Below the pieces are notes generated by a model, which had not been told where the DNA came from, did not search any database, and saw only the letters and a program-made list of their open reading frames with translations. From contig UQZN01000013.1 of NCBI GenBank assembly GCA_900545535.1, forward strand, positions 25,708 through 89,707: a DNA stretch of 64,000 nt, read 5' to 3'. Source of the DNA: an uncultured Phascolarctobacterium sp. (GTDB taxonomy: Bacteria; Bacillota; Negativicutes; Acidaminococcales; Acidaminococcaceae). The position numbers and the translations under genes are program-made. Below are positions 6,279 through 14,966 of the stretch, one piece after another (position 1 is the first letter of the stretch; the number at the start of each line of letters is the position of its first letter).

Positions 6279-8134
6279 CAGTTTTTACCTATCTTTCCTT
6301 CGGTATCCAGTTGTACCCGGAAACCAAAAAATTCCTGTGCCTGTCTCATAGAGTCCTGAGCTACCTTGACGACTGTTTCGGCAATCTCTTGTGTCCGACA
6401 GGCTACCTGCACTTCATCGTGTACCCAAGCCATATACTGAAAGTCAGCTCCATGGTCAAGTCCAAGTGCTATAAGGTTTTCTTCGAGGAGCAGTATCCAC
6501 TTTTTGCAGATCAAGGCACCCGCAGATTGCAGGAGCAGGTTGAGCGCAGAGTGGAGCGAGCGTACTTGCAGGGGACGACCATCAAGGCCTTTGAGATACC
6601 TGCGTTTCCATTTGGTGACTTTGCCGTGATATTCTTCGGCGACCAGAGCGTTGGTGATGGCTGCTTTGAGGTCAGCGATAGCTGGGGTCTTGGAGAGAAA
6701 TTCCCGCTTAAGACGTTTGCCGTCTTTGGGTGTGCCATGAACGATTTTACCGATTTTGCCGTCGCCTGCACCATATAAAAAGGCATAAATGAAGGTTTTG
6801 GCTTGGTTACGTTCGGGCAGCCCTGCGGCGAGCTGGTTTGCGGTGTGGATGTCGCCGTTGAGGATTTCATGGGCGTAGGCTCCGTTGTCATAAGGGTACA
6901 TGAAGTGAGCCAGACAGCGCAGTTCCAGACCAGATGCGTCAACGCCTACCTGAAACCAGCCATCTGGGGCTTTGAACAAGCTGCGACATTCTTTGCCATA
7001 TGGACTACCTACGGCTGGCACTTGGGCGACATTGGGTGAGGCGTGGGTAGCTCTGCCGGTAACTGCACCACAGGGGTTGACTGTGCCGTGGATACGCCCA
7101 TCGGCTTTGACACATTTGAGCCAGCCATATTTGCCGTCGCTGAGCTGGCCGAGGCGTTTGGTGAGCATGAGGTATTCCTCGAAGACTCCTGCAAGTTTGC
7201 GGAGTTCTTCTGGTGCTTCTTTGTCGGTCTTTAAGTAACCAAAGGTGATGTCGTCGATTTTGAGGCGATCTGTACCTTCCTCAAAAAGTTCTTCGTTATC
7301 GGGGGTATAGTTGAAGTGGTTTTTGATAAGCCATTCAATTTGCTGACGGCTATTGGGGTTGAAGTCTTTGTATTTCTGTATCGGTACGCCTTTGACGTAA
7401 CCTTTAGTTTTGTTGTCTCGTTTTGGTATGAATACTTTGTCAGGAATAAGTGGTACTTGCTGCCTGAGGATGGCATCGAGGGTGGCATGGCGGCTCCTGA
7501 GGGAGACTTCTAGCTCTTGAGCTGCAAAGACATCAAAGGGGAAGCCGTTGCTTTCTTGTTTTGCCATGAGCCATTGGGCTTGATGTTCCAGTGCGATGGG
7601 AGCTTCTGGGTAGTTTTTGCTCATCAGTTTTTCATAGAGTTTTTTGGTGACGACTACGTCTTGGATGCAGTAGGTGAGCATTTCTTCGGAGTAGTGCGAC
7701 CACGCATCGGCGGTTTCTTCGGCGTAGGTTCCTTTGAGTTCTCCAAGGCGATAACCCCATGCTTTGAGGCTGTGGGAACCATAGAGTTTACCGGGCAACT
7801 TGCCTGTGCGAAGAAGGCCATTGTCGCTGTCTTTGATATTTCCATAAATCAGGCGGGATAGGACAAGTGTATCCACGACATTCCCTTGGAGTGCATAGGG
7901 CACTTTAAAGTCGTGGGGATAGAGCTTTGTCAGAACAGGTAGGTCGTAGTTGATGACATTATGACCACAAATAAATTCACCCTCCCGGATTGCCTCTAGG
8001 AGCCGTTTGGCTCCCAGATGGACTTCCGAGGGGCGATATTTTGTGACTTTGTTATTTTCATCAATGATGACCATACAATGTGCTTGGGTAACCGTGTCTA
8101 AAAGACCATTTGCTTCAATGTCGAAAAAGAGCAT
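6263..8134 (-). CDS. Family A DNA polymerase, T7 gp5-like
   Basis: 623 residues (T7: 704). N-terminal 3'-5' exonuclease domain with Exo I FDIEANG (Asp5, Glu7), Exo II near CGHNVINYD and Exo III near YCIQDV. Polymerase motifs are A in GVDASGLELR (~396-406), B in RNQAKTFIYAFLYGAG (~440-455) and C in WVHDEVQV (~568-575). This is the replicative polymerase, and T7 gp5 uses host thioredoxin as clamp. It starts 1 base after the small coiled-coil gene (TAAATG). The carboxy terminus overlaps the lysin start. Confidence 0.96.
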   Translation of the reverse strand: MLFFDIEANGLLDTVTQAHCMVIIDENNKVTKYRPSEVHLGAKRLLEAIREGEFICGHNVINYDLPVLTKLYPHDFKVPYALQGNVVDTLVLSRLIYGNIKDSDNGLLRTGKLPGKLYGSHSLKAWGYRLGELKGTYAEETADAWSHYSEEMLTYCIQDVVVTKKLYEKLMSKNYPEAPIALEHQAQWLMAKQESNGFPFDVFAAQELEVSLRSRHATLDAILRQQVPLIPDKVFIPKRDNKTKGYVKGVPIQKYKDFNPNSRQQIEWLIKNHFNYTPDNEELFEEGTDRLKIDDITFGYLKTDKEAPEELRKLAGVFEEYLMLTKRLGQLSDGKYGWLKCVKADGRIHGTVNPCGAVTGRATHASPNVAQVPAVGSPYGKECRSLFKAPDGWFQVGVDASGLELRCLAHFMYPYDNGAYAHEILNGDIHTANQLAAGLPERNQAKTFIYAFLYGAGDGKIGKIVHGTPKDGKRLKREFLSKTPAIADLKAAITNALVAEEYHGKVTKWKRRYLKGLDGRPLQVRSLHSALNLLLQSAGALICKKWILLLEENLIALGLDHGADFQYMAWVHDEVQVACRTQEIAETVVKVAQDSMRQAQEFFGFRVQLDTEGKIGKNWCDCH

Positions 8135-8287
8135 TTACAGGTACTTTCTTTGCAGTTCTGCGTTTTCATCTTCAAGGGTTAAGATGTCTTTACGCATTTT
8201 TGTTACGGCTTTGGTGTTGGCTTCAATCAATGCTTTTGCCATTTTGATCTGTTGCTTCAAGCACCATTTTTGCATACCGAAAAACAT
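8135..8287 (-). CDS. Small coiled-coil protein
   Basis: 50 residues from ATG 8287 to TAA 8135, filling the only gap between nrdD and the polymerase gene. After MFFGMQKW the sequence is a charged amphipathic helix, with Leu/Ile spacing typical of a coiled coil (KMRKDILTLEDENAEL). The ATG comes directly after the nrdD stop and the stop directly precedes the polymerase ATG. No known function. Confidence 0.65.
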   Translation of the reverse strand: MFFGMQKWCLKQQIKMAKALIEANTKAVTKMRKDILTLEDENAELQRKYL

Positions 8288-8288
8288 T

Positions 8289-10103
8289 TTAATCAGAAAC
8301 AATTTTAATACCTCCTGTGTTGTTATAGGCTCTTTGAGCCGCTTCTTTTTGTCGACCAGCAGAAAAGCTGGAGATGAGTTTTAGGTAGCCGATAACCCTT
8401 GTGCCATAATCGACAGAGGCAGAGTGGCATTGGGGGCAGGCTGGGTAGTAGTTGGGGTCGATATGACCACAATCTTTGCAAACTGTGCAGAGGACGTTGG
8501 TTGTCCAATAGGGAACCCCATGTTTGATATTGGTTTGGATGAGATTTAATGCTTCGGCCTTCGTAGGCGTTCTTTGGAGATTGAGATGTAAAGCTGCTCC
8601 ACCATCAAGGTACTGCGCTACTTCTTTGCCGTGAATTTTGATTTTGTCAAGGATATTCCATTTTTCGGACTCTACTGGGTAAAAGTAGCTGTTGTAGCAG
8701 TCACGAGGAACCCAAAGACCATCTTCTTTATCCCATTTGGCGTTTTTGACACCAAGGTTTTCGGCGGGTACAAATTCTGTGTTAAAGCGTACACCGCAGC
8801 TTTGAAGGGCTGCTTTATTAAGCATCTGGATGGTAGACAAACAATGCTTGAGGTATTCTGGGTAATTTTCTTCACTCCAGAAGCCGACATCTGTGTGTGT
8901 GCAGATATATTCGTAGCTTTCGAGGCAGCCATTGATGCCAATGGTGCAGAATTGTTTGTCAAGGTCGATAAAGCCTGCGGAGTAGGCAGGGAGCATACCG
9001 TTGGCGATCATTTCGGAGTGGTATCTGCGGTGTGCTAAGAGGTACATCTGGACTCGTTTGACGACTGCTTCAAGAGTCAGTTTTCGTTGTCTGAGTCTGT
9101 TGAGGTTGATGGTAATTACCTGCACACTGCCTGTGGATACGCCACCTGCGCCGAGGGTGTAGCTAAAGGTGTTGTCGGCAAGCTCGTTGCGGAGGCGACA
9201 ACAGGAGGCGAGGCTATCAGCGCTGTTGGACTCATAGTGGAAGAAGCTGTGGCCTTTAGACATTTGGGTTGCCAAGAGGTCGATAAAGGCAGTGTCTTTG
9301 GCAGCGTTTCCATCGACAAGGTATGCAGCGGTGACTACCGGGAAGGTAAGCAGTTCTTTGCGTCGCTCTTTTCGGAACCATTCCATAAAGAAGGCTTGGA
9401 GCTGCTTGAGTGTGGTGTAGTTGGGTTTACTGCCATCTGGGAAGTAAAATTCGTCAAAAAGGGATGTAAAGTAATGCTCATCGAAGATTGAGATGTTCCA
9501 GAAGATGCTTTGGAAACCTCGTGCTGCCGCTGGCTGGTTCATGGAGTAGATGACACCTTGCAGTTCCTGTTTGATTTCCGGGCTGTTAGTGGTGAGGTAA
9601 TCTGTTCCGTAGGTCTTTTTGGCAAAATAATCAAAATACATGAGAAACTCTACGGTTGCTACTGCTCCGGCAAAGCCGCCTGCTATTTGGTACATTAGGT
9701 TGACAAAGGAGCCGCAGAAGCTCTGGAGGTTTCGGGGTCTGCTGGAGGTGCCGCCGATGGCCTTGGAGCCGTCAAAAAGGAACGGATATAGGGTGATGGA
9801 GGCACAGTAGGGTTTGAGTGAGGTTTCATCATGGACGTAGATGAGATGGTCATGGATGTCTTCAAGGTATTGTGCAGCTATGTCTTTACCAAACATGGCG
9901 GTGATTTTTTCGCAGATGATGGCACGGTTGACTTGGATATTTTCATATTTGTAAAGTTCCGCTTCCATTGTTGCTATGTTTTTAGAAGTGACATTGGAGT
10001 TGGGGTCAACGATGGAGCCATCTGCGGCATTACCTGCTGCAATATAATTTTTGATGAAGTCGAGCTTGCTTTTGATTTGTTCAGTGGTTAGAGTGTTTAG
10101 CAA
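8289..10103 (-). CDS. nrdD: Anaerobic (class III) ribonucleoside-triphosphate reductase
   Basis: 604 residues. The C-terminal zinc ribbon (CTVCKDCG...CPQCH, about 538-563) is followed by the glycyl-radical site RVIGYL. Upstream are the catalytic cysteine and substrate-binding segments of the NrdD family. It reduces NTPs to dNTPs using a glycyl radical destroyed by oxygen, so the phage expects an anaerobic host. Start is TTG at 10103 with AAGGAGAAGAAA upstream, and it overlaps nrdG by 23 bases. It is inserted between gp4 and gp5, feeding dNTPs to the replication genes on either side. Confidence 0.96.
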   Translation of the reverse strand: MLNTLTTEQIKSKLDFIKNYIAAGNAADGSIVDPNSNVTSKNIATMEAELYKYENIQVNRAIICEKITAMFGKDIAAQYLEDIHDHLIYVHDETSLKPYCASITLYPFLFDGSKAIGGTSSRPRNLQSFCGSFVNLMYQIAGGFAGAVATVEFLMYFDYFAKKTYGTDYLTTNSPEIKQELQGVIYSMNQPAAARGFQSIFWNISIFDEHYFTSLFDEFYFPDGSKPNYTTLKQLQAFFMEWFRKERRKELLTFPVVTAAYLVDGNAAKDTAFIDLLATQMSKGHSFFHYESNSADSLASCCRLRNELADNTFSYTLGAGGVSTGSVQVITINLNRLRQRKLTLEAVVKRVQMYLLAHRRYHSEMIANGMLPAYSAGFIDLDKQFCTIGINGCLESYEYICTHTDVGFWSEENYPEYLKHCLSTIQMLNKAALQSCGVRFNTEFVPAENLGVKNAKWDKEDGLWVPRDCYNSYFYPVESEKWNILDKIKIHGKEVAQYLDGGAALHLNLQRTPTKAEALNLIQTNIKHGVPYWTTNVLCTVCKDCGHIDPNYYPACPQCHSASVDYGTRVIGYLKLISSFSAGRQKEAAQRAYNNTGGIKIVSD

Positions 10104-10656
10104 TTTCTTCTCCTTCCATTTGGAATTGTTTGGTCATATCTACCCAATGTGGGATACGACCGGAATAGACACCATATTGATCGGTTTCGATAATATGTTC
10201 ACGGACATAGAACCTTTGGTTAGTGGTGGGTTCTTCGAGGCCTCCAAGGTCTTTTTTATAGGAGCCTACTTTGAGCCATTGGATTGCTTCGATACCAAGG
10301 TATTTATCAGGGTCTTCGTCTTGACCGGAGTAGAGGCCAATTGGCAGGTTTGTTTTGCGGGTAAGGGAACGGATAAGTGCCGTTAAGGCTGCTTCGGTGA
10401 TACCATTGTTTGTTGTACCGCCCATAAGGACTACAGCGGTGATGTCGCCTTGATATTTTTGGGTGATTGCCCAGACGTTGTAAACGGTGTCTTCGAGGTT
10501 CAGGGAGTCGCCCTGTTCACCGATAAGATGCTGTGAGTGACAGCCGGGGCAGTTCTGGCGACAACCAGAAAACTCGATGTAAACTGCGGTTTCACCGGGG
10601 ATTTCGGATGTGGTGATACCTATGTTGGCTACTGGGTATGAGTAATGATGTTTCAT
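10081..10656 (-). CDS. nrdG: Anaerobic ribonucleotide reductase activase (radical SAM)
   Basis: 191 residues of the NrdG family. The radical-SAM cluster motif is CRQNCPGC (Cys-X3-Cys-X2-Cys, about residues 32-39), and a GG motif (VVLMGGTTN, ~78-86) follows for SAM binding. It uses a [4Fe-4S] cluster and S-adenosylmethionine to create the glycyl radical on NrdD. The gene immediately precedes and overlaps nrdD, an arrangement also common in T4-like phages. The start at ATG 10656 has TAGGAGGAATTATATT upstream. Confidence 0.94.
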   Translation of the reverse strand: MKHHYSYPVANIGITTSEIPGETAVYIEFSGCRQNCPGCHSQHLIGEQGDSLNLEDTVYNVWAITQKYQGDITAVVLMGGTTNNGITEAALTALIRSLTRKTNLPIGLYSGQDEDPDKYLGIEAIQWLKVGSYKKDLGGLEEPTTNQRFYVREHIIETDQYGVYSGRIPHWVDMTKQFQMEGEEIAKHSNH

Positions 10657-10676
10657 AATATAATTCCTCCTAGAAA

Positions 10677-12317
10677 TTAAAAAGGAACATCATCCTCGTT
10701 TCCCAAGTCGATGCCCTTTCCGGTTGGTTTATCTGCGGCTATGAGCCTGTCTGTTTCTTTGTCGTAGGCTAGATAGCCTGCAATACCTGTTTCGCCTGTG
10801 TGGCGACCTTTGAGTATCCTGATACGCACTAAATTTTTCTCGTCGGTTTCTGCCTGCTGGTTGCGTTCCAGCGCCCAAACCCCATCGGATAACTGGGAGA
10901 GTGCTTGGGAGCCTCGAAGGTGACTGAGGCTGATTGCCCCGCCTTCTTCGGCTGGGGTGCCGTCGACACGCTTGAGGTGGCTGACGACCAGCATTCCTAC
11001 GCCTGTTTCTTCGACAAGGCTACGGAGGCGAGTCATCAGTACGTCGGTGGCTTTACGCTCATTTTCTATATCAAGACCGCTGATAGCGATGGAGATATGG
11101 TCAAGGATTATAAAGTCGCATTGTTCGGCGGCTGCCATATAGCGGATATTTTTGATAAGGTCTTCGGACTCCAGGGAACCAAAGTGTTCATAAAAAATAA
11201 AATGTCCTGAGCCGAGAGTGGCATCAAAGGCATTTTTATATTCTTCTTCGGTGATAAGGTGTCTATTGAGGGCAAGCCGTTTGCCTGTGTGGATTGCCAT
11301 GAGGCCTTTGGCTGTCCTTTTGACATTTTCTTCGAGCATGAGCATCCCGATTTTTAGTCCAAGATTGATTCCATAGTGGTGAGCAAGTTGCCGGACAAAG
11401 GTAGTTTTACCTGTGCCGGTTCCTGCTGTGATGAGGATTAGTTCGCCTTTGCGGAGTCCCATGGTCATCTTCTGGAGGTCTATTTTCCATGGAAGTGGAT
11501 AACCTTGAATGTCTTCCTGCTCGGTGGAGAGGGTTTCCCAAAGTTCTGCTCCGTTGATGATGCAGGCTGGTTTGTAGGTTTTGGCATTCCAGATGGCGTT
11601 GACTACGGCGGCTGCCTGCCCTTGCATGAGACAGTCATTGGGGTCTTTGAGGGGCAGGGTGGCTATTTTTAGTTTGCCGGGGCGTAGGATACCGCAGACA
11701 CTTTCGACAGCTTCCCGGCCTACTTTGTCCATGTCAAACATGACGATGACTTCGTCAAAGCCTTCTAGCCAGTCATATTGTGCTTCAAAGGTTTTCTTGG
11801 CTGATTTGGCTCCATTGGGAACGGAGACTACCGGGTATTTGTTACCTTGTATTTGGCTGACGGTGAGGCAGTCGATTTCTCCTTCGGTGATGATGAGCTT
11901 TTTACCACCTGCAAAAAGGTGTTGACCAAAAAAGCGGTGCTGGAGATTGCCGATGGTCTCGAAGGTTTTGTCGGGGTATCTTATTTTTTGTCCGATGATG
12001 GTTCCGGTTTCATCACTGTAGTTAGCGAATTGGGCGGGTTTATCATGTCGGAAGCCTTTATAGTATCCATAGAGTTTACAGGTTTCCTGTGAGATACCAC
12101 GAGCTGGTAAGGCTCCGAGGTTTAGATCAGCAGGTGAAACGACATTGCCTTTGGTCATTGGTTTGTCTGTTTTGGCTGGTTCGTGGTTTTGATGGTGTGC
12201 CTCACAGCTAAAGCAGTAGGTATGTCCGTCATCGTAGACACACATTGCGTCACTGCTGCCACAGTCAGGGCAGGGGACGTGGGCTTCGATGATTTGGGAG
12301 TCTGTCTGGTTTTCCAT
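10677..12317 (-). CDS. DNA primase-helicase, T7 gp4-like
   Basis: 546 residues (T7: 566). The N-terminal zinc finger is CPDC (16-19) and CFSC (35-38). The TOPRIM primase core has LIITEGEIDCLT (~140) and VIVMFDMDKVG (~188). The hexameric helicase domain has Walker A AGTGTGKTTF (~295-304), Walker B IILDHISIA (~398) and the VVSHLKR segment. The end is acidic with a terminal Phe (GNEDDVPF), as in T7, where this tail contacts the polymerase. It starts 1 base after the lysozyme-like gene. Confidence 0.96.
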   Translation of the reverse strand: MENQTDSQIIEAHVPCPDCGSSDAMCVYDDGHTYCFSCEAHHQNHEPAKTDKPMTKGNVVSPADLNLGALPARGISQETCKLYGYYKGFRHDKPAQFANYSDETGTIIGQKIRYPDKTFETIGNLQHRFFGQHLFAGGKKLIITEGEIDCLTVSQIQGNKYPVVSVPNGAKSAKKTFEAQYDWLEGFDEVIVMFDMDKVGREAVESVCGILRPGKLKIATLPLKDPNDCLMQGQAAAVVNAIWNAKTYKPACIINGAELWETLSTEQEDIQGYPLPWKIDLQKMTMGLRKGELILITAGTGTGKTTFVRQLAHHYGINLGLKIGMLMLEENVKRTAKGLMAIHTGKRLALNRHLITEEEYKNAFDATLGSGHFIFYEHFGSLESEDLIKNIRYMAAAEQCDFIILDHISIAISGLDIENERKATDVLMTRLRSLVEETGVGMLVVSHLKRVDGTPAEEGGAISLSHLRGSQALSQLSDGVWALERNQQAETDEKNLVRIRILKGRHTGETGIAGYLAYDKETDRLIAADKPTGKGIDLGNEDDVPF

Positions 12318-12318
12318 A

Positions 12319-12660
12319 TCAGTTTACCTCTACAGTTTGAATGTGTGGATATTGTGCGACAAGGTTTTTAAACAGGTCGCTTACAGCTATACGCTGGGCA
12401 TCTGTGAGGCTACCAGTGGTATCACAAAGGATGTAGATGGATGTTGTATTGTCAGGAAAATCCCATTGAGCCACCGCTTCGTTGTCTCGGTCAGTTTCTA
12501 TTGTGCCGTCGCTTTGAATGATGTAGTGGTAGCCTGTATCGAACTCACCGAGGCGGCGGGCGGCACTGACAAGGTTTTCTTTAGTAGCACCATTGAGAGG
12601 CTTTTTTATAATGTAGAGCCAATCGGTGCAGGTACGTTTTTTGAACTGTAGTGTGTTTAT
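12319..12660 (-). CDS. Catalytically dead T7 lysozyme (gp3.5) homologue, ATA start
   Basis: 113 residues if read from ATA at 12660, which aligns end-to-end with the start of T7 lysozyme (NTLQFKKRTCTDW against ARVQFKQRESTDA). FDTGYHYIIQSDGTIE matches DVGYHFIIKRDGTVE. T7 lysozyme is a zinc amidase that also binds and inhibits T7 RNA polymerase. Here the first zinc ligand (T7 His17) is Ile, and the protein stops before the segment holding the other two (His122, Cys130). No ATG fits: GGAGG is 9 bases before the ATA, which overlaps the endonuclease TAA. A longer frame from ATG 12723 lacks a ribosome site. It could be a regulator translated weakly from AUA, or a pseudogene. Confidence 0.75.
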   Translation of the reverse strand: MNTLQFKKRTCTDWLYIIKKPLNGATKENLVSAARRLGEFDTGYHYIIQSDGTIETDRDNEAVAQWDFPDNTTSIYILCDTTGSLTDAQRIAVSDLFKNLVAQYPHIQTVEVN

Positions 12661-13112
12661 TTGTTGCTGCCTCCTTTCTTGAGGATGAGTCCGTCGAGGC
12701 TTTTTGCGGGTTCGTCGAACCATGCGGCAGGTATGAATTTTTTTGCATATTTGTAGCCATGCTTCTCACACCAGTCAGCAACGGTTGTTTTGCTGCCAGA
12801 GTAGATTTTGGTGGCCGGGCTGCTAAAGACAAAACGGATGTCGAGGTGTGGATATTGTTCTTTGATGAGTAGGTGTTTTTTACGATCGTCCGCATCAAAG
12901 AGTCCTTTGGCTTCCACTATGATGCCATTTGGCAGCACCCAATCAGGGGTGTAGTAGTGGTCGGTAGCTGGTATGATATAAGGCAGCTTGTATTTTTCAT
13001 AAGCTGCATTGATACCTGCATTATCTAACTGTTGTGCTACTTTATCCTCTAGACCGCTGCGGTAGGCTGTGGGTGTGGTGTGGTAACCGCCATGACGACT
13101 AAAGGTTTTCAC
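12657..13112 (-). CDS. Holliday-junction-resolving endonuclease I, T7 gp3-like
   Basis: 151 residues, close to T7 endonuclease I (149). Catalytic residues are all present: Glu22 in YRSGLEDK, Asp57 in YYTPDW, and Glu67 and Lys69 in VEAKG. The following DDRKKHLLIKEQYPHLDIRFVF is nearly the T7 sequence, cited here as two blocks, DDRKKHLLIKEQ and LDIRFVFSS. It resolves branched DNA before packaging and breaks host DNA. Flanked by SSB (3 bases upstream) and the lysozyme homologue (4-base overlap), as in T7. Confidence 0.96.
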   Translation of the reverse strand: MKTFSRHGGYHTTPTAYRSGLEDKVAQQLDNAGINAAYEKYKLPYIIPATDHYYTPDWVLPNGIIVEAKGLFDADDRKKHLLIKEQYPHLDIRFVFSSPATKIYSGSKTTVADWCEKHGYKYAKKFIPAAWFDEPAKSLDGLILKKGGSNK

Positions 13113-13115
13113 GGT

Positions 13116-13688
13116 TTAGAATTCCTCAGTGTCAAAAGCAGTATTGCTAACAGTTTCATTACTTTCTACTGTGTATCCGTCTTCTTTTTCAAAGCCGTAG
13201 GCTTCGGCAGATACACCACCCGGTTCTTTGTATTCGATGACCTGTACGGCATCCAAATATAATGTCAGACCACAATTAGCCGAGGACTTGTGGTAGGGGT
13301 TGACGGTGAAACGCACCCGGCAAATGCTGCCGTGACCAATATCACCTTTGATGGGTGTGCCTTGAGCGTCAAAGATGGGGATTGTACGTTGTTTGATTTC
13401 TCCAGTTTTAAGCTGGTAACTGGTTTTGGTTTTGAATTTGAAAACGATGTCACCATTTTTGTCTTCACGAGTGCCAATGCGAGCGTTTGTCCATTTTTTG
13501 CCTTTAAATTCACTAGAATTTTTAGCGGCTTCCAATTCAGCTTCCAATCTAGCAATGAGCTTGTCGGTGTCTTCTTTGTTGAATAACATTTGGATTGTGT
13601 ATCCTACTTCGGCACCCTCAAAGTATTCCGGTGTGCGTAATTTAGGATATTGTGCAGTTCCCCTAGGGGTTGTAATTTGTGTTCTCAA
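13116..13688 (-). CDS. Single-stranded DNA-binding protein, T7 gp2.5-like
   Basis: 190 residues. OB-fold-like core with FKFKTKTSYQLKTGEIKQ (compare T7 FKFKCYASFQDKKTKETK) and VRFTVNPYHKSS followed by LTLYLDAVQVIEY. The acidic C-terminal tail ends in Phe (FDTEEF), which in T7 gp2.5 binds the polymerase and primase-helicase. It coats single-stranded DNA and coordinates the replisome. The gene order SSB, endonuclease, lysozyme, primase-helicase is that of T7. Confidence 0.92.
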   Translation of the reverse strand: MRTQITTPRGTAQYPKLRTPEYFEGAEVGYTIQMLFNKEDTDKLIARLEAELEAAKNSSEFKGKKWTNARIGTREDKNGDIVFKFKTKTSYQLKTGEIKQRTIPIFDAQGTPIKGDIGHGSICRVRFTVNPYHKSSANCGLTLYLDAVQVIEYKEPGGVSAEAYGFEKEDGYTVESNETVSNTAFDTEEF

Positions 13689-13713
13689 GTTTTAAAAATC
13701 TCCTTTAGTTTTA

Positions 13714-14178
13714 TTATTTCCCTGTGGAGCCGATACCATCGGTGCCACGTTGGGTGTCGCTGAGTTTATCAACGACAGAAATTTTGACTGCTTCGTTTTT
13801 TTCGATGATGAGCTGGGCTACACGTTGGCCTTTGGAGATGTACTCCGAGTATTGACCAAGGTTTTCAACCAGCAGCATCAGTTCACCACGATAGTCACTG
13901 TCAATGATGCCTGTACCGTTGGCGAGGCGCAGTTTGGTCTTAGCTCCGATACTGGAGCGCAAAAAGACTTTACCGTGGTAACCTTTTGGTATCTCTACGG
14001 CTATCCCTGTATGTACAATGTAGGCATTAGGGACAAGGCGGTTAGGGAGTATCTCTATACTGCTGAGGCTACTGAGGTCGAGACCAACGGAGCCTGCGGT
14101 GGCTGCTTGAGGCACTTGGGCTTCTTCGTGGAGCTTGCAGATTTTTAAAGTTGGCTGTGCGGTTGCTATGGTGTTCAC
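13714..14178 (-). CDS. dut: dUTP diphosphatase
   Basis: 154 residues of the trimeric dUTPase family with all five motifs: AGSVGLDL (I), RSSIG (II), GIIDSDYRGEL (III), KGQRVAQLII (IV) and RGTDGIGSTG (V, near the C-terminus). It hydrolyses dUTP to dUMP, keeping uracil out of phage DNA and supplying dTMP precursors. It lies just before the SSB gene in the replication block. Not a T7 core gene but common in other phages. AAGGAGGTGAACACC gives a strong ribosome site. Confidence 0.95.
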   Translation of the reverse strand: MNTIATAQPTLKICKLHEEAQVPQAATAGSVGLDLSSLSSIEILPNRLVPNAYIVHTGIAVEIPKGYHGKVFLRSSIGAKTKLRLANGTGIIDSDYRGELMLLVENLGQYSEYISKGQRVAQLIIEKNEAVKISVVDKLSDTQRGTDGIGSTGK

Positions 14179-14244
14179 CTCCTTTCAGTTAAATAAAAAA
14201 GTGAGGTCAGAGTTTGTCGACTCTTTCCCCACTATCTGTGACAC

Positions 14245-14964
14245 TTAGATAAATTCAATTTGGAAGTCTTTGGTATCTTTTGGCAGATATATTTTTACTG
14301 GTTTCCCGCATTTATGAGCGAGTCGGGCAAGGGCAATTTGGGTGCCTGTGATGCAATCAAAGGTGTCTTCGGGACTACAAGAGGCTGATGCTTCTACCTT
14401 TTTACCCTCTTTTACGCTGGTAAGAATGATTTTATTACCTTCACTCCGCGCTTCTAAGGTATCTGCGTTTAGTGCTTTTAATTCTTCTAGTGTTTCTTTA
14501 CATCTTCTGTGTGCCCAATCATAAATTGCTTCTTGTAATTTTTGCCAGCTATCTGATACTGAGTCTTTTTTATTAAGAATGGCTAACTGACTACAAGTCC
14601 ATTCCTTCTCATCCAAAGTACAACTAAACCAACACTGCTTTCTATACCTTTTAGGTTTCACATCAAAGTCTACAAGAAAGCCGTTATCTACTATTAATAC
14701 CGTACCTGCGCCGAACTCTTTATGTTTAACTCGGAGTCCAACTTTGATTTCCTCAGGGTCAATTCCTTTGAGTGGTGCTAAGTAACTACACAAGGTATAC
14801 CAGCGCCCGTAACCATATTTTTGTTTGGATAGGTCTTGAACGAAAACAACATCGTCATTGTCGTTTTTCCTTAACACCTGTACTACAGCGCCCTGTTTAA
14901 AGAAAGGTACTACATTTTCTTTTACACGGTATTTTTGACCAACTTCAATATCAATTTCTCTCAT
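14245..14964 (-). CDS. Phage protein with SH3-like N-terminal modules, unknown function
   Basis: 239 residues. Two beta-rich modules lie at about 1-65 (GQKYRVKENVVPFFKQG, then VVQVLRK and WYTLCSYLAPL) and 70-130 (VGLRVKHKEFGAGTVLIVDNG, then QCWFSCTLDE). A C-terminal domain (about 170-239) reads VEASASCSPEDTFDCITG then IALARLA, a pattern found in many Firmicutes phage proteins of unknown role. The first module resembles the C-terminal half of the early protein at 18750-19157 and part of the neighbour at 14967-15443. No enzyme motif is visible. Confidence 0.75.
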   Translation of the reverse strand: MREIDIEVGQKYRVKENVVPFFKQGAVVQVLRKNDNDDVVFVQDLSKQKYGYGRWYTLCSYLAPLKGIDPEEIKVGLRVKHKEFGAGTVLIVDNGFLVDFDVKPKRYRKQCWFSCTLDEKEWTCSQLAILNKKDSVSDSWQKLQEAIYDWAHRRCKETLEELKALNADTLEARSEGNKIILTSVKEGKKVEASASCSPEDTFDCITGTQIALARLAHKCGKPVKIYLPKDTKDFQIEFI

Positions 14965-14966
14965 GG

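Noticed and set aside
12319..12723. Lysozyme homologue starting at ATG 12723 with a basic extension
   Set aside because: The extension is the out-of-frame end of the endonuclease gene and has no ribosome site. Similarity to T7 lysozyme begins exactly at the ATA codon.
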